A stretch of DNA of 64,000 nucleotides from JAGOEY01 sp017997515 (GTDB lineage: Bacteria > Pseudomonadota > Gammaproteobacteria > Burkholderiales > Burkholderiaceae_C). The stretch spans positions 3,534,001 through 3,598,000 of the forward strand of contig CP111109.1 of assembly GCA_026314275.1 (NCBI GenBank). Direction: 5' to 3'. Positions 44,070 through 53,847 of the stretch are shown one piece after another (position 1 is the stretch's first letter; each line of letters begins with the position of its first letter). Below the pieces are notes generated by a model. That model was not told the DNA's origin. It did not search any database and saw nothing but the letters and a program-made list of their open reading frames with translations. The position numbers and the translations under genes were made by a program.

Positions 44070-45554
44070 ATGAATCGCGAATTGTTGATGTTGGTGGAAG
44101 CCATCTCGCGCGAGAAAAACGTCGAGCGTGATGTGGTATTTGGCGCAGTGGAGTCCGCCCTGGCGCAGGCCACAAAAAAGCTGCACGAAGGTGATGTGGA
44201 CATCCGCGTCTCCATCGATCGCGACAGCGGCGTCTACGAAACGTTCCGCCGCTGGCATGTCGTTCCCGATGAGGCGGGCCTGCAATTGCCCGACCAGGAA
44301 ATCCTGCTGTTCGAGGCCAGGGAAGAAATGCCCGACATCGAGGTCGATGAATACATCGAAGAAGCTGTCGAGTCCCTGCCTATTGGCCGTATTGGTGCCA
44401 TGGCTGCCAAACAGGTCATTCTGCAGAAGATTCGTGACGCCGAGCGCGAAATGCTGCTCAACGACTTCATGTCGCGCGGCGAAAAGATCTTTACGGGCAC
44501 CGTCAAACGCATGGACAAGGGCGACATCATTGTCGAGTCCGGCCGTGTGGAAGGCCGCTTGCGCCGCAGCGAGATGATCGCCAAGGAAAACCTGCGCAGT
44601 GGTGACCGTGTGCGCGCCATGATCATGGAAGTCGACCTGACGCTTCGCGGCGCACCCATCATCCTGTCGCGTTCGGCACCTGAATTCATGATCGAGCTCT
44701 TCCGCAACGAAGTGCCTGAGATCGAACAAGGTCTGCTCGAGATCAAATCCTGCGCCCGCGACTCCGGTTCGCGCGCCAAGATCGCGGTGCTGTCGCACGA
44801 CAAACGTGTGGACCCCATCGGCACCTGTGTGGGTGTGCGTGGTACCCGCGTGAACGCCGTTACCAACGAACTCGCTGGTGAACGTGTGGACATCGTGTTG
44901 TGGAGCGAAGACCCCGCGCAGTTCGTGATTGGTGCCCTGGCCCCCGCGAATGTCTCCTCCATCGTGGTGGACGAAGAAAAACACTCCATGGACGTGGTGG
45001 TGGACGAAGAAAACCTGGCCATCGCCATCGGGCGTGGCGGGCAGAACGTGCGCCTGGCGTCCGACCTGACCGGCTGGAAGATCAACATCATGGATGCGGC
45101 CGAGTCTGCGCAAAAGCAGGCCGTCGAAACCGACAGCAGCCGCAAGCTGTTCATGGAAAAGCTGGATGTGGACGAAGAAATCGCCGACATCCTGATCGCC
45201 GAGGGCTTCAACAGCCTGGAAGAAGTGGCCTACGTGCCGCTGCAGGAAATGCTGGAAATCGAAAGCTTTGACGAAGACACCGTCAACGAGCTGCGTTCGC
45301 GGGCCAAAGATGCCTTGCTGACGATGGAAATCGCCCGCGAAGAAAGCGTTGACGAAACTTCCCAGAATCTGCGGGATGTAGATGGCGTGACGCCTGACAT
45401 CCTCGAAAAGCTGGTGGCAGGTGGGATTCACACACGTGACGACCTGGCCGATCTGGCTGTTGATGAACTCACCGAACTTACTGGCCAGTCCGCGGACGAT
45501 GCCAGGGCAATGATCATGAAGGCGCGCGAACACTGGTTCGCGGGCCAAGAGTAA
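44070..45554 (+). CDS. nusA: Transcription termination/antitermination factor NusA
   Basis: 494 residues: N-terminal RNA polymerase binding domain (1-130), S1 domain (about 135-200, GTVKRMDKGDIIVESG), two KH domains (about 230-345, IGTCVGVRGTRVNAV and IAIGRGGQNVRLAS), and two C-terminal acidic repeats (about 360-494) ending EHWFAGQE. Controls pausing, termination and antitermination. TAGGAG site before the ATG. NusA acts on leader terminators, so the hairpin at 43289 ahead of its own operon could be a feedback site. Confidence 0.98.
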   Translation: MNRELLMLVEAISREKNVERDVVFGAVESALAQATKKLHEGDVDIRVSIDRDSGVYETFRRWHVVPDEAGLQLPDQEILLFEAREEMPDIEVDEYIEEAVESLPIGRIGAMAAKQVILQKIRDAEREMLLNDFMSRGEKIFTGTVKRMDKGDIIVESGRVEGRLRRSEMIAKENLRSGDRVRAMIMEVDLTLRGAPIILSRSAPEFMIELFRNEVPEIEQGLLEIKSCARDSGSRAKIAVLSHDKRVDPIGTCVGVRGTRVNAVTNELAGERVDIVLWSEDPAQFVIGALAPANVSSIVVDEEKHSMDVVVDEENLAIAIGRGGQNVRLASDLTGWKINIMDAAESAQKQAVETDSSRKLFMEKLDVDEEIADILIAEGFNSLEEVAYVPLQEMLEIESFDEDTVNELRSRAKDALLTMEIAREESVDETSQNLRDVDGVTPDILEKLVAGGIHTRDDLADLAVDELTELTGQSADDARAMIMKAREHWFAGQE

Positions 45555-45578
45555 TGGTTATGGAGGCACGAACCGAAT

Positions 45579-48449
45579 ATGACCAGTACTACAGTCGCCG
45601 AGTTTGCAAACGAACTCAAAAAATCACCTGAAACCTTGTTGGAACAGCTCCAGGCTGCTGGCGTTGCCAAAGCCGCCGGAGCAGACACCTTGTCCGAGTC
45701 GGACAAACAAAAACTGCTGGGTTACCTGCAGGCCAGCCATGGCACCGTTGTGGCCGACCGCAAGAAAATCACGCTGGTGAAGAAGTCCACCAGCGAAATC
45801 AAGCAAGCCGATGCCAGTGGCAAGGCCCGCACGATCCAGGTCGAAATCCGCAAGAAGCGCACCTTCATCAAGCGTGAGGATGGCTCTGACGCGTCGCCCG
45901 CTGATAACGAAGGCAACGAGCTTGCTGTGGAAAGCAGCGTTGAATCCCGCGCGCAGGATGCAGAACTTTTGCGCCGCGAGGAAGAAGCCCGCAGCCAGGC
46001 CGATGTGATCCGCCGCCAGGAAGAAGAGCTGGCGAAGGAACGCAATGATCGCGAGACGCGTGAGAAACGTGAACGCGAAGCTGAAGAGCGTGCTGCTGCC
46101 TACGCTGCACAAGAGGCGCTGAAGAAGCAGCAAGCCTCCGCCGAGAAGGCCGAAGCCTCCAAGGAGTACGCTGAAGAGGCTGCTGCACGCGCTCTGGCCC
46201 AGGCCGAAGCCCGTGAAAAACTCGCCGCTGAATCCAAGGCCCGCGCCGCCGAAGAAGCCGCCCGTGCATCCGATCTGGGTGACCGCCGCCGCCGTGCCGA
46301 GGCCGAGGCTGCCGCCATTCGTTCGATGATGGCCACACCCAAACAGGTGATGGTTGCCAAGAAGCCCGAAGAACCCAAACCGGTTGCCAAGCCCGGTGCC
46401 GACAAGGCCGGTGTCAAGGGTACGCTGCACAAGCCAGTCGGCGCACCCGGCGCTGCGCGCCCAGGTGCACCCGCCGCCCCTGGTGCTGCAGGCGCAGGCA
46501 AAGAAATCAAGTCTGCCAAGACGTCGTCCGCCTGGGCAGGGGATCCCGCCAAGAAGAAGGGTATTCCGACCCGCGGCGACAGCAGCGGTGGCATGAACCG
46601 TGGCAACTGGCGTGGGGGCCCTCGTGGCCGCCGCGGCAATGACCGCGACCAACGTGACGACCACCACAGCCAGCAGGCGCCGGTGGAAGCACGCGTGATC
46701 GAAGTGCACGTTCCTGAGACCATCACCGTGGCCGAACTGGCACACAAGATGGCCGTGAAGGCGTCCGAGGTCATCAAGGCGCTGATGAAGATGGGCCAGA
46801 TGGTTTCCATCAACCAGCCGCTGGACCAGGACACCGCCATGATCGTGGTGGAAGAAATGGGCCACAAGGCCATCGTTGCGGCGCTGGACGATCCAGAAGC
46901 CTTTACCGATGACGAAGTGGCACAACAAGACGCCGAGCTGTTGCCCCGTGCACCCGTCGTGACCGTCATGGGCCACGTTGACCACGGCAAGACCTCGCTG
47001 CTGGACTACATCCGCCGCGCCAAAGTGGCGTCGGGTGAAGCCGGTGGTATCACGCAGCACATTGGTGCGTACCACGTGGAAACCCCACGCGGCATGGTGT
47101 CCTTCCTCGACACCCCTGGCCACGAGGCGTTTACCGCCATGCGTGCCCGTGGTGCCCAGGCAACCGACATCGTGATTCTGGTGGTGGCTGCCGATGACGG
47201 CGTGATGCCCCAGACCAAGGAAGCCATCAAACACGCGAAAGCGGCCGGTGTGCCGATCGTGGTCGCTATCACCAAGTCCGACAAGCCCGATGCCAACCCC
47301 GACCGCGTCAAGCAGGAACTGGTGGTTGAAGAGGTGGTGCCCGAGGAATACGGTGGTGATTCACCCTTCGTCCCCGTGTCGTCCAAGACCGGTATGGGCA
47401 TTGACACGCTGCTTGAACAGGTTTTGCTGCAAGCCGAAGTGCTGGAACTGAAGGCGCCGGTGGACAGCATGGCCAAGGGCCTGGTCATCGAAGCACGCCT
47501 GGACAAGGGCCGTGGCCCTGTGGCCACCGTGCTGGTGCAGTCCGGTACGCTGAAGGTGGGCGACGTGGTGCTGGCGGGCCAGACCTTTGGCCGCGTGCGG
47601 GCCATGCTCGACGAGAACGGAAAAACCGCCAAGACGGCAGGTCCTTCGATCCCGGTCGAAATCCAGGGTCTGACCGAAGTGCCGCAGGCCGGTGACGAAT
47701 TCATGGTGATGACCGACGAACGCCGGGCCCGTGAAATTGCCACCTACCGTGCAGGCAAGTTCCGCAACACCAAGCTGGCCAAACAGCAGGCTGCCAAGCT
47801 GGAGAACATGTTCTCCGACCTGTCCGCGGGTGAAGTGCAGACGCTGCCGATCATCGTCAAGGCCGATGTGCAGGGTTCGCAGGAAGCGCTTGCAGCATCG
47901 CTGCTCAAGCTGTCGACCGACGAAGTCAAGGTGCAGATGGTGTACGCCGCTGTGGGTGGTATCAGCGAATCCGACGTCAACCTGGCCATTGCGTCCAAGG
48001 CGTTGATCATCGGCTTTAATGTGCGCGCCGACGCCGGTGCACGCAAGCTGGCCGAGAACAACGGGGTTGACCTGCATTACTACAACATCATTTACGACGC
48101 CGTGGATGAGTTGAAGGCAGCGATGTCCGGCATGCTGGCACCTGAACAGCGCGAAGAAGTCATCGGTATGGCCGAGATTCGCACCGTGTTCGTGGCGTCG
48201 AAGATCGGTACGGTTGCGGGTTGTATGGTCACCAACGGTTCCGTCAACCGCAGCGCGCGTTTCCGCCTGCTGCGCGACAACGTCGTGATCTACACCGGCG
48301 AGCTGGATTCGCTCAAGCGTATGAAGGACGACGTTCGCGAAGTCAAGGAAGGCTTCGAGTGCGGTATCAAGCTCAAGAACTACAACGACATCAAAGAAGG
48401 TGACCAGCTCGAATTCTTCGAGATCAAGGAAATCGCCCGGACGTTGTAA
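45579..48449 (+). CDS. infB: Translation initiation factor IF-2
   Basis: 956 residues. N-terminal subdomain (1-60), then a long charged Ala/Glu/Arg-rich linker (about 90-300) and a Pro/Gly-rich segment (about 270-375), typical of large betaproteobacterial IF-2. The GTPase core has GHVDHGKTSLLD, DTPGHEAF and TKSDKPDANP, followed by domains II, III and the fMet-tRNA binding IV (SDVNLAIASK, VKEGFECGIKLKNYND). It delivers initiator tRNA to the 30S subunit. GGAGG site; 24 bp after nusA. Confidence 0.98.
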   Translation: MTSTTVAEFANELKKSPETLLEQLQAAGVAKAAGADTLSESDKQKLLGYLQASHGTVVADRKKITLVKKSTSEIKQADASGKARTIQVEIRKKRTFIKREDGSDASPADNEGNELAVESSVESRAQDAELLRREEEARSQADVIRRQEEELAKERNDRETREKREREAEERAAAYAAQEALKKQQASAEKAEASKEYAEEAAARALAQAEAREKLAAESKARAAEEAARASDLGDRRRRAEAEAAAIRSMMATPKQVMVAKKPEEPKPVAKPGADKAGVKGTLHKPVGAPGAARPGAPAAPGAAGAGKEIKSAKTSSAWAGDPAKKKGIPTRGDSSGGMNRGNWRGGPRGRRGNDRDQRDDHHSQQAPVEARVIEVHVPETITVAELAHKMAVKASEVIKALMKMGQMVSINQPLDQDTAMIVVEEMGHKAIVAALDDPEAFTDDEVAQQDAELLPRAPVVTVMGHVDHGKTSLLDYIRRAKVASGEAGGITQHIGAYHVETPRGMVSFLDTPGHEAFTAMRARGAQATDIVILVVAADDGVMPQTKEAIKHAKAAGVPIVVAITKSDKPDANPDRVKQELVVEEVVPEEYGGDSPFVPVSSKTGMGIDTLLEQVLLQAEVLELKAPVDSMAKGLVIEARLDKGRGPVATVLVQSGTLKVGDVVLAGQTFGRVRAMLDENGKTAKTAGPSIPVEIQGLTEVPQAGDEFMVMTDERRAREIATYRAGKFRNTKLAKQQAAKLENMFSDLSAGEVQTLPIIVKADVQGSQEALAASLLKLSTDEVKVQMVYAAVGGISESDVNLAIASKALIIGFNVRADAGARKLAENNGVDLHYYNIIYDAVDELKAAMSGMLAPEQREEVIGMAEIRTVFVASKIGTVAGCMVTNGSVNRSARFRLLRDNVVIYTGELDSLKRMKDDVREVKEGFECGIKLKNYNDIKEGDQLEFFEIKEIARTL

Positions 48450-48530
48450 TACGCGCCGCAATGTGACACCCACTGCAATGGCACTGCGCCTTGCAACGGG
48501 TGCCATGTCGTACCGCTTGTGATTGTTTAA

Positions 48531-48902
48531 ATGCCTAAGAAAAAAGCAGCTACCCCCAACCGCGCCTTCAAGGTGGCCGACCAGATCCAGCGCGATCTGA
48601 CGGAGCTGATCGCGCGCGAGTTGAAGGACCCCCGCGTCGGGATGGTGACCATCCAGGCGGTGGAGATCACGCCTGACTACGCCCATGCCAAGGTGTTCTT
48701 CAGCGTACTGACGGGTAACCCGGCCGAATGTGCAGAAGGGCTGAACCAGGCCGCAGGTTTCCTGCGTGCTGGCTTGTTCAAACGTCTGCATATCCACACG
48801 GTGCCCACGCTGCACTTTTTGTTCGACCGCACGACCGAACAAGCCGCCGACATGAACGCGCTGATTGCGCGTGCTGTTGCTTCGCGCGCGCAGGAAGACT
48901 GA
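48531..48902 (+). CDS. rbfA: 30S ribosome-binding factor A
   Basis: 123 residues, one KH-like domain: RAFKVADQIQRDLTELIARELKDPRVGMVTIQAVEITPDYAHAKVFFSVL through LHFLFDRTTEQAADMNALIARA. Needed for 16S rRNA 5'-end processing and cold adaptation. Follows infB by 81 bp and precedes truB by three bases. Confidence 0.97.
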   Translation: MPKKKAATPNRAFKVADQIQRDLTELIARELKDPRVGMVTIQAVEITPDYAHAKVFFSVLTGNPAECAEGLNQAAGFLRAGLFKRLHIHTVPTLHFLFDRTTEQAADMNALIARAVASRAQED

Positions 48903-48905
48903 CAC

Positions 48906-49892
48906 ATGCTTGCCACGCCACGTGCACGGGTCGCGAGGCGCCCCGTGCATGGGGTGCTGCTGCTTGACAAGCCTTTGGGCTGGTCGAGTAATGACGCCTT
49001 GCAGAAAGCCAAATGGCTGCTGCGCGCCGAGAAGGCGGGCCATACCGGCACGCTGGATCCGTTGGCGACGGGGGTGTTGCCTTTGTGTTTTGGTGCTGCA
49101 ACCAAGTTCAGCCAGTTGCAACTGGACGCGGACAAGACTTACGAAGCTATTGCGCTGCTGGGCACCAAAACTAGCACGGGTGATGCCGAAGGTGAGGTGA
49201 TTGCTACGCGCGAAGTGCATGTCACGCCGAAAAAACTGCGGGAAGTAGCGGCGCGTTTTCGCGGGCCGATCCAGCAGATTCCGCCCATGCACAGTGCGCT
49301 CAAGAAGAACGGCAAAGCCCTGTACGAGTACGCCCGTGCCGGCATCGAGGTGGAGCGTGCTCCGCGCAATGTGGAAATTTATGAGCTAAATGTGGAGTTT
49401 GCGCCCGCTGCAACTGCACAAATAGCTATCAAAATTATAGTAAAATGCAGCAAGGGTACTTACATCCGCACGCTGGGCGAAGACATCGGGGAAGCACTCG
49501 GCTGTGGCGCCCACCTGATCTCTTTGCGCCGCATCGAAACCGGTGGTTTTGACCTGACCCACTGCGTCACCTTGGCCGCGCTGGAAGCGATGGATGAGGC
49601 AGACCGCCTGCAGTGTCTGCAACCAGTTGAGTCCTTGCTGGACGAACACACGGTTGTCACGCTGGACAGTGAAAATGCCGGGCGCTTCCTGAGTGGTGTA
49701 CGCCGCCGGGGCACGTGGCCGGATATGGAGCGGGTGGCGGTGTTTGGAGAATCTCCACGCGCACTACTCGGCGTGGGGCATACCCAGGCCGGTGAACTGA
49801 TCCCGGGGCGCCTGCTGAGCCCTCTTGAAATACAGCAGATTTTAGAAAACACGCCGGAGCGCACCGAGGCCGGCATTTTGGAAAACCTATGA
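48906..49892 (+). CDS. truB: tRNA pseudouridine(55) synthase TruB
   Basis: 328 residues. HGVLLLDKPLGWSSNDALQKAKWLLRAEKAGHTGTLDPLATGVLPLCFG holds the catalytic Asp in GTLDP; CSKGTYIRTLGEDIGEALGCGAHLISLRRIETGGFD is the second signature, followed by a C-terminal PUA-like domain. It forms pseudouridine 55 in the T-loop of tRNAs. An Element B patch (49391-49440) is translated just before the CSKGTYIR block. Overlaps typA by four bases. Confidence 0.97.
   Translation: MLATPRARVARRPVHGVLLLDKPLGWSSNDALQKAKWLLRAEKAGHTGTLDPLATGVLPLCFGAATKFSQLQLDADKTYEAIALLGTKTSTGDAEGEVIATREVHVTPKKLREVAARFRGPIQQIPPMHSALKKNGKALYEYARAGIEVERAPRNVEIYELNVEFAPAATAQIAIKIIVKCSKGTYIRTLGEDIGEALGCGAHLISLRRIETGGFDLTHCVTLAALEAMDEADRLQCLQPVESLLDEHTVVTLDSENAGRFLSGVRRRGTWPDMERVAVFGESPRALLGVGHTQAGELIPGRLLSPLEIQQILENTPERTEAGILENL
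49391..49440 (-). repeat. Element B patch inside truB
   Basis: Plus strand: TGTGGAGTTTGCGC, 11 nt, GCACAAATAGCTATC, then AAAATTATAG. Exact spacing, with one mismatch in the second box. A strikingly AT-rich patch, including an ATA codon, within a GC-rich gene. Confidence 0.58.
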
Positions 49893-51715
49893 CTAAACAA
49901 ATCCGCAATATCGCCATCATCGCCCACGTTGACCATGGCAAAACCACCATGGTTGACCAGTTGCTGCGCCAGTCCGGCACCTTCGCCGACCATGAAAAGG
50001 TCGTCGACACGGTGATGGACAACAACGCGATTGAAAAAGAACGTGGCATTACGATTCTGGCCAAGAACTGCGCCGTGAGCTGGCAAGGCACCCACATCAA
50101 CATCGTGGACACCCCCGGTCACGCGGACTTCGGCGGTGAAGTGGAACGTGCGCTGTCCATGGTCGACAGCGTGGTGCTGCTGATCGACGCGCAAGAAGGC
50201 CCCATGCCCCAAACGCGTTTTGTGACCAAGAAGGCACTGGCCCTGGGCCTGAAGCCCATCGTGGTTGTTAACAAGGTCGACAAGCCTGGTGCCAACCCCG
50301 ACAAGGTCGTGAACGCTGCGTTCGACCTGTTCGACAAGCTGGGTGCCACCGACGAACAACTCGACTTCCCTGTGGTGTACGCCTCGGGTATCAACGGCTG
50401 GTCTTCGCTGGAAGAAGGCGCGCCTGGTGAGCAGTGGGGCCCCGACATGTCGGCCCTGTTCAACACCATCCTGAAACACGTGCCACCAAACTCCGGTGAC
50501 GCCAGCGCGCCGCTGCAACTGCAGATTTCGGCACTGGACTTCTCCACATTCGTCGGCCGTATCGGTGTAGGCCGTATCAGCCAGGGCACCATCAAGCCCA
50601 TGATGGACGTGGTCGTCATGGAAGGCCCGGACGGCAAACCCGTCAAGGGACGTGTGAACCAGGTGCTGACATTCCAGGGTCTGGAACGTGTGCAAGCGAC
50701 CGAAGCCGGCCCCGGCGAAATCGTGCTGATCAACGGCCTGGGTGACATCGGTATCGGCGTCACACTGACCGACCCGGCAAACCCCACACCGCTGCCCATG
50801 CTGAAGGTGGACGAACCCACACTGACCATGAACTTCTGCGTGAACACCAGCCCATTGGCTGGCCGCGAAGGCAAGTTCGTCACCAGCCGCCAGATCTGGG
50901 ACCGCCTGCAAAAAGAGCTGCAACACAACGTGGCCCTGCGCGTGAACGAAACCGACGAAGAAGGTATCTTCGAAGTGATGGGCCGTGGTGAATTGCACCT
51001 GACCATCCTGCTGGAAAACATGCGCCGCGAAGGTTACGAGCTGGCTGTGTCCAAGCCACGTGTGGTGTTCCGCACCGTGAACGGCGAGAAACATGAGCCG
51101 ATCGAACTGGTGACCGCTGACATCGAAGAAGGCCACCAAGGTGGCGTGATGCAGGCACTGGGTGAGCGCAAGGGTGAACTGGTGAACATGGAGCCGGACG
51201 GCCGTGGCCGTGTGCGCCTGGAGTACCGCATTCCGGCCCGTGGCCTGATCGGTTTCACCAACGAATTCCTGAACTTGACCCGTGGTTCCGGCCTGATCGC
51301 CAACATTTTTGACAGCTACGAACCCCATAAGGGCGACATCGGTGGCCGCAAGAACGGTGTGCTGATCTCCATGGACGACGGTGAAATCTTCACCTACGCA
51401 CTGGGCAAGCTGGACGACCGTGGCCGTATGTTCGTCAAGGCGAATGATCCGGTATACGAAGGCATGATTGTGGGTATCCACAGCCGTGACAACGACCTGG
51501 TGGTCAACGCCACCCGTACCAAGCAGCTGACCAACTTCCGCGTGAGCGGCAAGGAAGACGCTGTCAAGATCACGCCCCCGATTGATTGCACGCTGGAATA
51601 CGGTGTGGAATTCATCGAGGACGACGAACTGGTCGAAATCACGCCCAAGTCGATTCGCCTGCGCAAGCGCCACCTGAAAGAAAGCGACCGCAAGCGCGCT
51701 GGCCGCGAAGGTTAA
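49889..51715 (+). CDS. typA: Translational GTPase TypA/BipA
   Basis: 608 residues. G1 AHVDHGKTTMVDQL, G2 in ERGITILAKN, G3 DTPGHADFGGE and G4 NKVDKPGANP; then elongation-factor domains II, III and V and the BipA-specific C-terminal domain (GLIGFTNEFLNLTRGSG, NATRTKQLTNFRVSG). Acts in ribosome assembly and stress adaptation. Begins inside the truB stop (ATGA), the last member of this operon; a terminator follows. Confidence 0.97.
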   Translation: MTKQIRNIAIIAHVDHGKTTMVDQLLRQSGTFADHEKVVDTVMDNNAIEKERGITILAKNCAVSWQGTHINIVDTPGHADFGGEVERALSMVDSVVLLIDAQEGPMPQTRFVTKKALALGLKPIVVVNKVDKPGANPDKVVNAAFDLFDKLGATDEQLDFPVVYASGINGWSSLEEGAPGEQWGPDMSALFNTILKHVPPNSGDASAPLQLQISALDFSTFVGRIGVGRISQGTIKPMMDVVVMEGPDGKPVKGRVNQVLTFQGLERVQATEAGPGEIVLINGLGDIGIGVTLTDPANPTPLPMLKVDEPTLTMNFCVNTSPLAGREGKFVTSRQIWDRLQKELQHNVALRVNETDEEGIFEVMGRGELHLTILLENMRREGYELAVSKPRVVFRTVNGEKHEPIELVTADIEEGHQGGVMQALGERKGELVNMEPDGRGRVRLEYRIPARGLIGFTNEFLNLTRGSGLIANIFDSYEPHKGDIGGRKNGVLISMDDGEIFTYALGKLDDRGRMFVKANDPVYEGMIVGIHSRDNDLVVNATRTKQLTNFRVSGKEDAVKITPPIDCTLEYGVEFIEDDELVEITPKSIRLRKRHLKESDRKRAGREG

Positions 51716-51734
51716 TCCTTCCCCGGCAGCTCCC

Positions 51735-51784
51735 AAAGGCCCCGTGCTCGCCCTCACAACAGAGGGTTGGCCCAGGGCCTTTTT
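51735..51784 (+). terminator. Intrinsic terminator after typA
   Basis: Outer arms AAAGGCCC and AGGGCCTTTTT, with an inner CCCTC/GAGGG stem. T-tract of five ends the unit. Confidence 0.75.
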
Positions 51785-51823
51785 CACGTCTGGCATTCCG
51801 GATAAAAAAGCAGAGACAAATCC

Positions 51824-52741
51824 ATGCAACTAACCCACGGCCGTGCCGTCTGCACGATGGTGGCGGTGACCCTGATGTGGTCCATCGCCGGTGTGGTCAC
51901 GCGCCAGCTGGAGAGTGCACACAGCTTTGAAGTGACGTTCTGGCGCAGCTTCTTCACGGTGGTGTCGCTGCTGGTGATCCTGCCGCTGTGGCGCGGCCCC
52001 GGCGTGTTCCGCGCCATGCCCTGGAAACGCGGCGCGTTCTGGTTGTCGGGCGTGAGCTGGAGCGTGATGTTCACCGCCTTCATGCTGGCGCTGACGCTCA
52101 CCACCGTGGCCAATGTGCTGGTCACCATGGCCATCGGGCCCCTGTTAACGGCGCTGATTGCGCGGGTGTTTATCGGGCACCGGTTGCCTGCGCGCACCTG
52201 GGCTGCGATTGTGGTGGCGGGTGTGGGCATCGCCTACATGTTCGGGTCACAGATGAATCTGGACGCGATGGGGCAGGGCAGCACCATGCTCGGCCTGCTG
52301 GTGGCTTTGTGTGTGCCGTTTGCGGCTGCGACCAACTGGACCATCGTTCAGCGCAGCCAGACCCATGGTGACAAAATTGACTTGGTGCCGGCCGTGTTGC
52401 TGGGCGCCGTCATTTCAAGCATGGCGACCCTGCCACTGGCATTCCCTTTGGTCGCCACACCGCGCGATGTCGCGTGGCTGGCCCTGCTGGGTTTGGTGCA
52501 ACTGGCCATTCCGTGTGTGCTCGCCGTGATGTGCGCCAAGGTTTTAAAAGCGCCTGAAGTGTCCTTGCTCGCGTTGCTGGAAGTGATTTTTGGCATCCTC
52601 TGGGCCTGGCTCTGGGGCAATGAGACGCCGGGGCAAGAAGTGCTGCTGGGCGGTGTGCTGGTGATAGGTGCGCTGCTCGCCAACGAACTACTGGGCATGC
52701 GCCGGTCGCAGGCCCCAACCCACAACAGGAGAACGACATGA
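51824..52741 (+). CDS. EamA/DMT family transporter
   Basis: 305 residues with ten predicted membrane helices in two EamA repeats (about 10-135 and 150-290), such as MVAVTLMWSIAGVVTRQL and a C-terminal EVIFGILWAWLWGNE segment with the conserved Glu. Drug/metabolite transporters of this family export amino acids or related small metabolites; the substrate is not predictable. The stop overlaps the start of the next gene (ATGA), so the two are coupled. Confidence 0.87.
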   Translation: MQLTHGRAVCTMVAVTLMWSIAGVVTRQLESAHSFEVTFWRSFFTVVSLLVILPLWRGPGVFRAMPWKRGAFWLSGVSWSVMFTAFMLALTLTTVANVLVTMAIGPLLTALIARVFIGHRLPARTWAAIVVAGVGIAYMFGSQMNLDAMGQGSTMLGLLVALCVPFAAATNWTIVQRSQTHGDKIDLVPAVLLGAVISSMATLPLAFPLVATPRDVAWLALLGLVQLAIPCVLAVMCAKVLKAPEVSLLALLEVIFGILWAWLWGNETPGQEVLLGGVLVIGALLANELLGMRRSQAPTHNRRTT

Positions 52742-53835
52742 CAGAGACAGTGAACCGCGACGTATTGACCGAAGTGCGTGGACAGATCGGCTTCATCACA
52801 CTGAACCGCCCCAAAGCCTTGAATGCACTCACCCTGCAGATGGTGCGCGACCTGCGGGCCTGCCTGCTGGCATGGCAGGACGATGCCGCTATTTGTGCCG
52901 TGGCCATCCGCGGATCGAACAAGGAAGGCCCCTTTGGCGCGTTCTGCGCGGGTGGTGATATCCGTTTTCTGCACCAGGCTGCGCTGGCAGGCAACCCCGA
53001 AATCGAAGACTTCTTCACCGAAGAATACGCGCTGAACCACCTGATCCACAGCTACGCCAAGCCCTACATTGCATTTATGGACGGCATCGTGATGGGTGGC
53101 GGCATGGGGATCTCCCAAGGCGCTGCGCTGCGCTTGGTGACCGAACGCACCAAGATGGCCATGCCCGAAACGGCCATTGGCCTGTTCCCCGACGTTGGTG
53201 GAGGTTACTTCCTGAGCCGCTGCCCGGGGTGCGTGGGTGAATACCTGGCGCTGACGGGCGATACCGTGTCGCCCGCCAATGCCGTGGCCTGGGGTCTGGC
53301 AGATGTGCAGGTGGAATCCGCCACTTTGCCTGCTTTGTGGGACGGACTGGCCAATACACACTTCAACAGCGCAGAAGAAGTGCTGGCCTGGTTTGCTTCC
53401 AAATCAATAGCTAAGGGTGCAGGTGGATCGTGCGCTACAGGCCAATTTGATGCTTATTTCGCGCAAGCAGACGCCTTGGCTATCCTGCGGTCACTGGAGG
53501 CGGCTGGGTCAGACGTCTGGGCCACAACCACCGCTGCAACCCTGCGTAAACGGTCTCCTCTGATGGTGGCTGTGGTGCTGGAGCAAATCCGCCGTGCCCG
53601 CACCATGACGCTGGCCGAAGACCTGCGCATGGAGCGCGACATGGTGCGCCGCTGTTTTAACCTGCGTCCCGGCGCAGCCAGCGAAACGGTGGAAGGGATT
53701 CGTGCATTGGCTGTTGACAAGGACCACAGCCCGAAATGGAACCCGGCCCGGCTGGAAGAGGTGACTGCCGACATGGTCGCGCCGTTCTTCACCAGCCCGT
53801 GGCCAGCCCACGCACACCCGCTGCGCGATCTGTGA
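52738..53835 (+). CDS. Enoyl-CoA hydratase/isomerase family protein, 3-hydroxyisobutyryl-CoA hydrolase type
   Basis: 365 residues. The crotonase oxyanion-hole segments are GAFCAGGDIRFL and VMGGGMGISQGAALR; MPETAIGLFPDVGGGYFLSR with its Glu and Asp, plus the C-terminal extension with DLRMERDMVRRCF, point to 3-hydroxyisobutyryl-CoA hydrolase of valine breakdown rather than a plain hydratase. An Element B copy (53401-53451) is translated as a Gly/Ala/Ser-rich stretch (about residues 222-238), where this protein seems to have an insertion. Overlaps the EamA gene by four bases. Confidence 0.85.
   Translation: MTETVNRDVLTEVRGQIGFITLNRPKALNALTLQMVRDLRACLLAWQDDAAICAVAIRGSNKEGPFGAFCAGGDIRFLHQAALAGNPEIEDFFTEEYALNHLIHSYAKPYIAFMDGIVMGGGMGISQGAALRLVTERTKMAMPETAIGLFPDVGGGYFLSRCPGCVGEYLALTGDTVSPANAVAWGLADVQVESATLPALWDGLANTHFNSAEEVLAWFASKSIAKGAGGSCATGQFDAYFAQADALAILRSLEAAGSDVWATTTAATLRKRSPLMVAVVLEQIRRARTMTLAEDLRMERDMVRRCFNLRPGAASETVEGIRALAVDKDHSPKWNPARLEEVTADMVAPFFTSPWPAHAHPLRDL
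53401..53451 (+). repeat. Element B copy inside the crotonase-family gene
   Basis: Plus strand: AAATCAATAGCTAAGGGTGC, 11 nt, GCGCTACAGGCCAATTTGA. Same orientation as the copy at 765. It encodes a low-complexity loop and keeps the frame. Confidence 0.6.
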
Positions 53836-53847
53836 AGCTGTGATGCG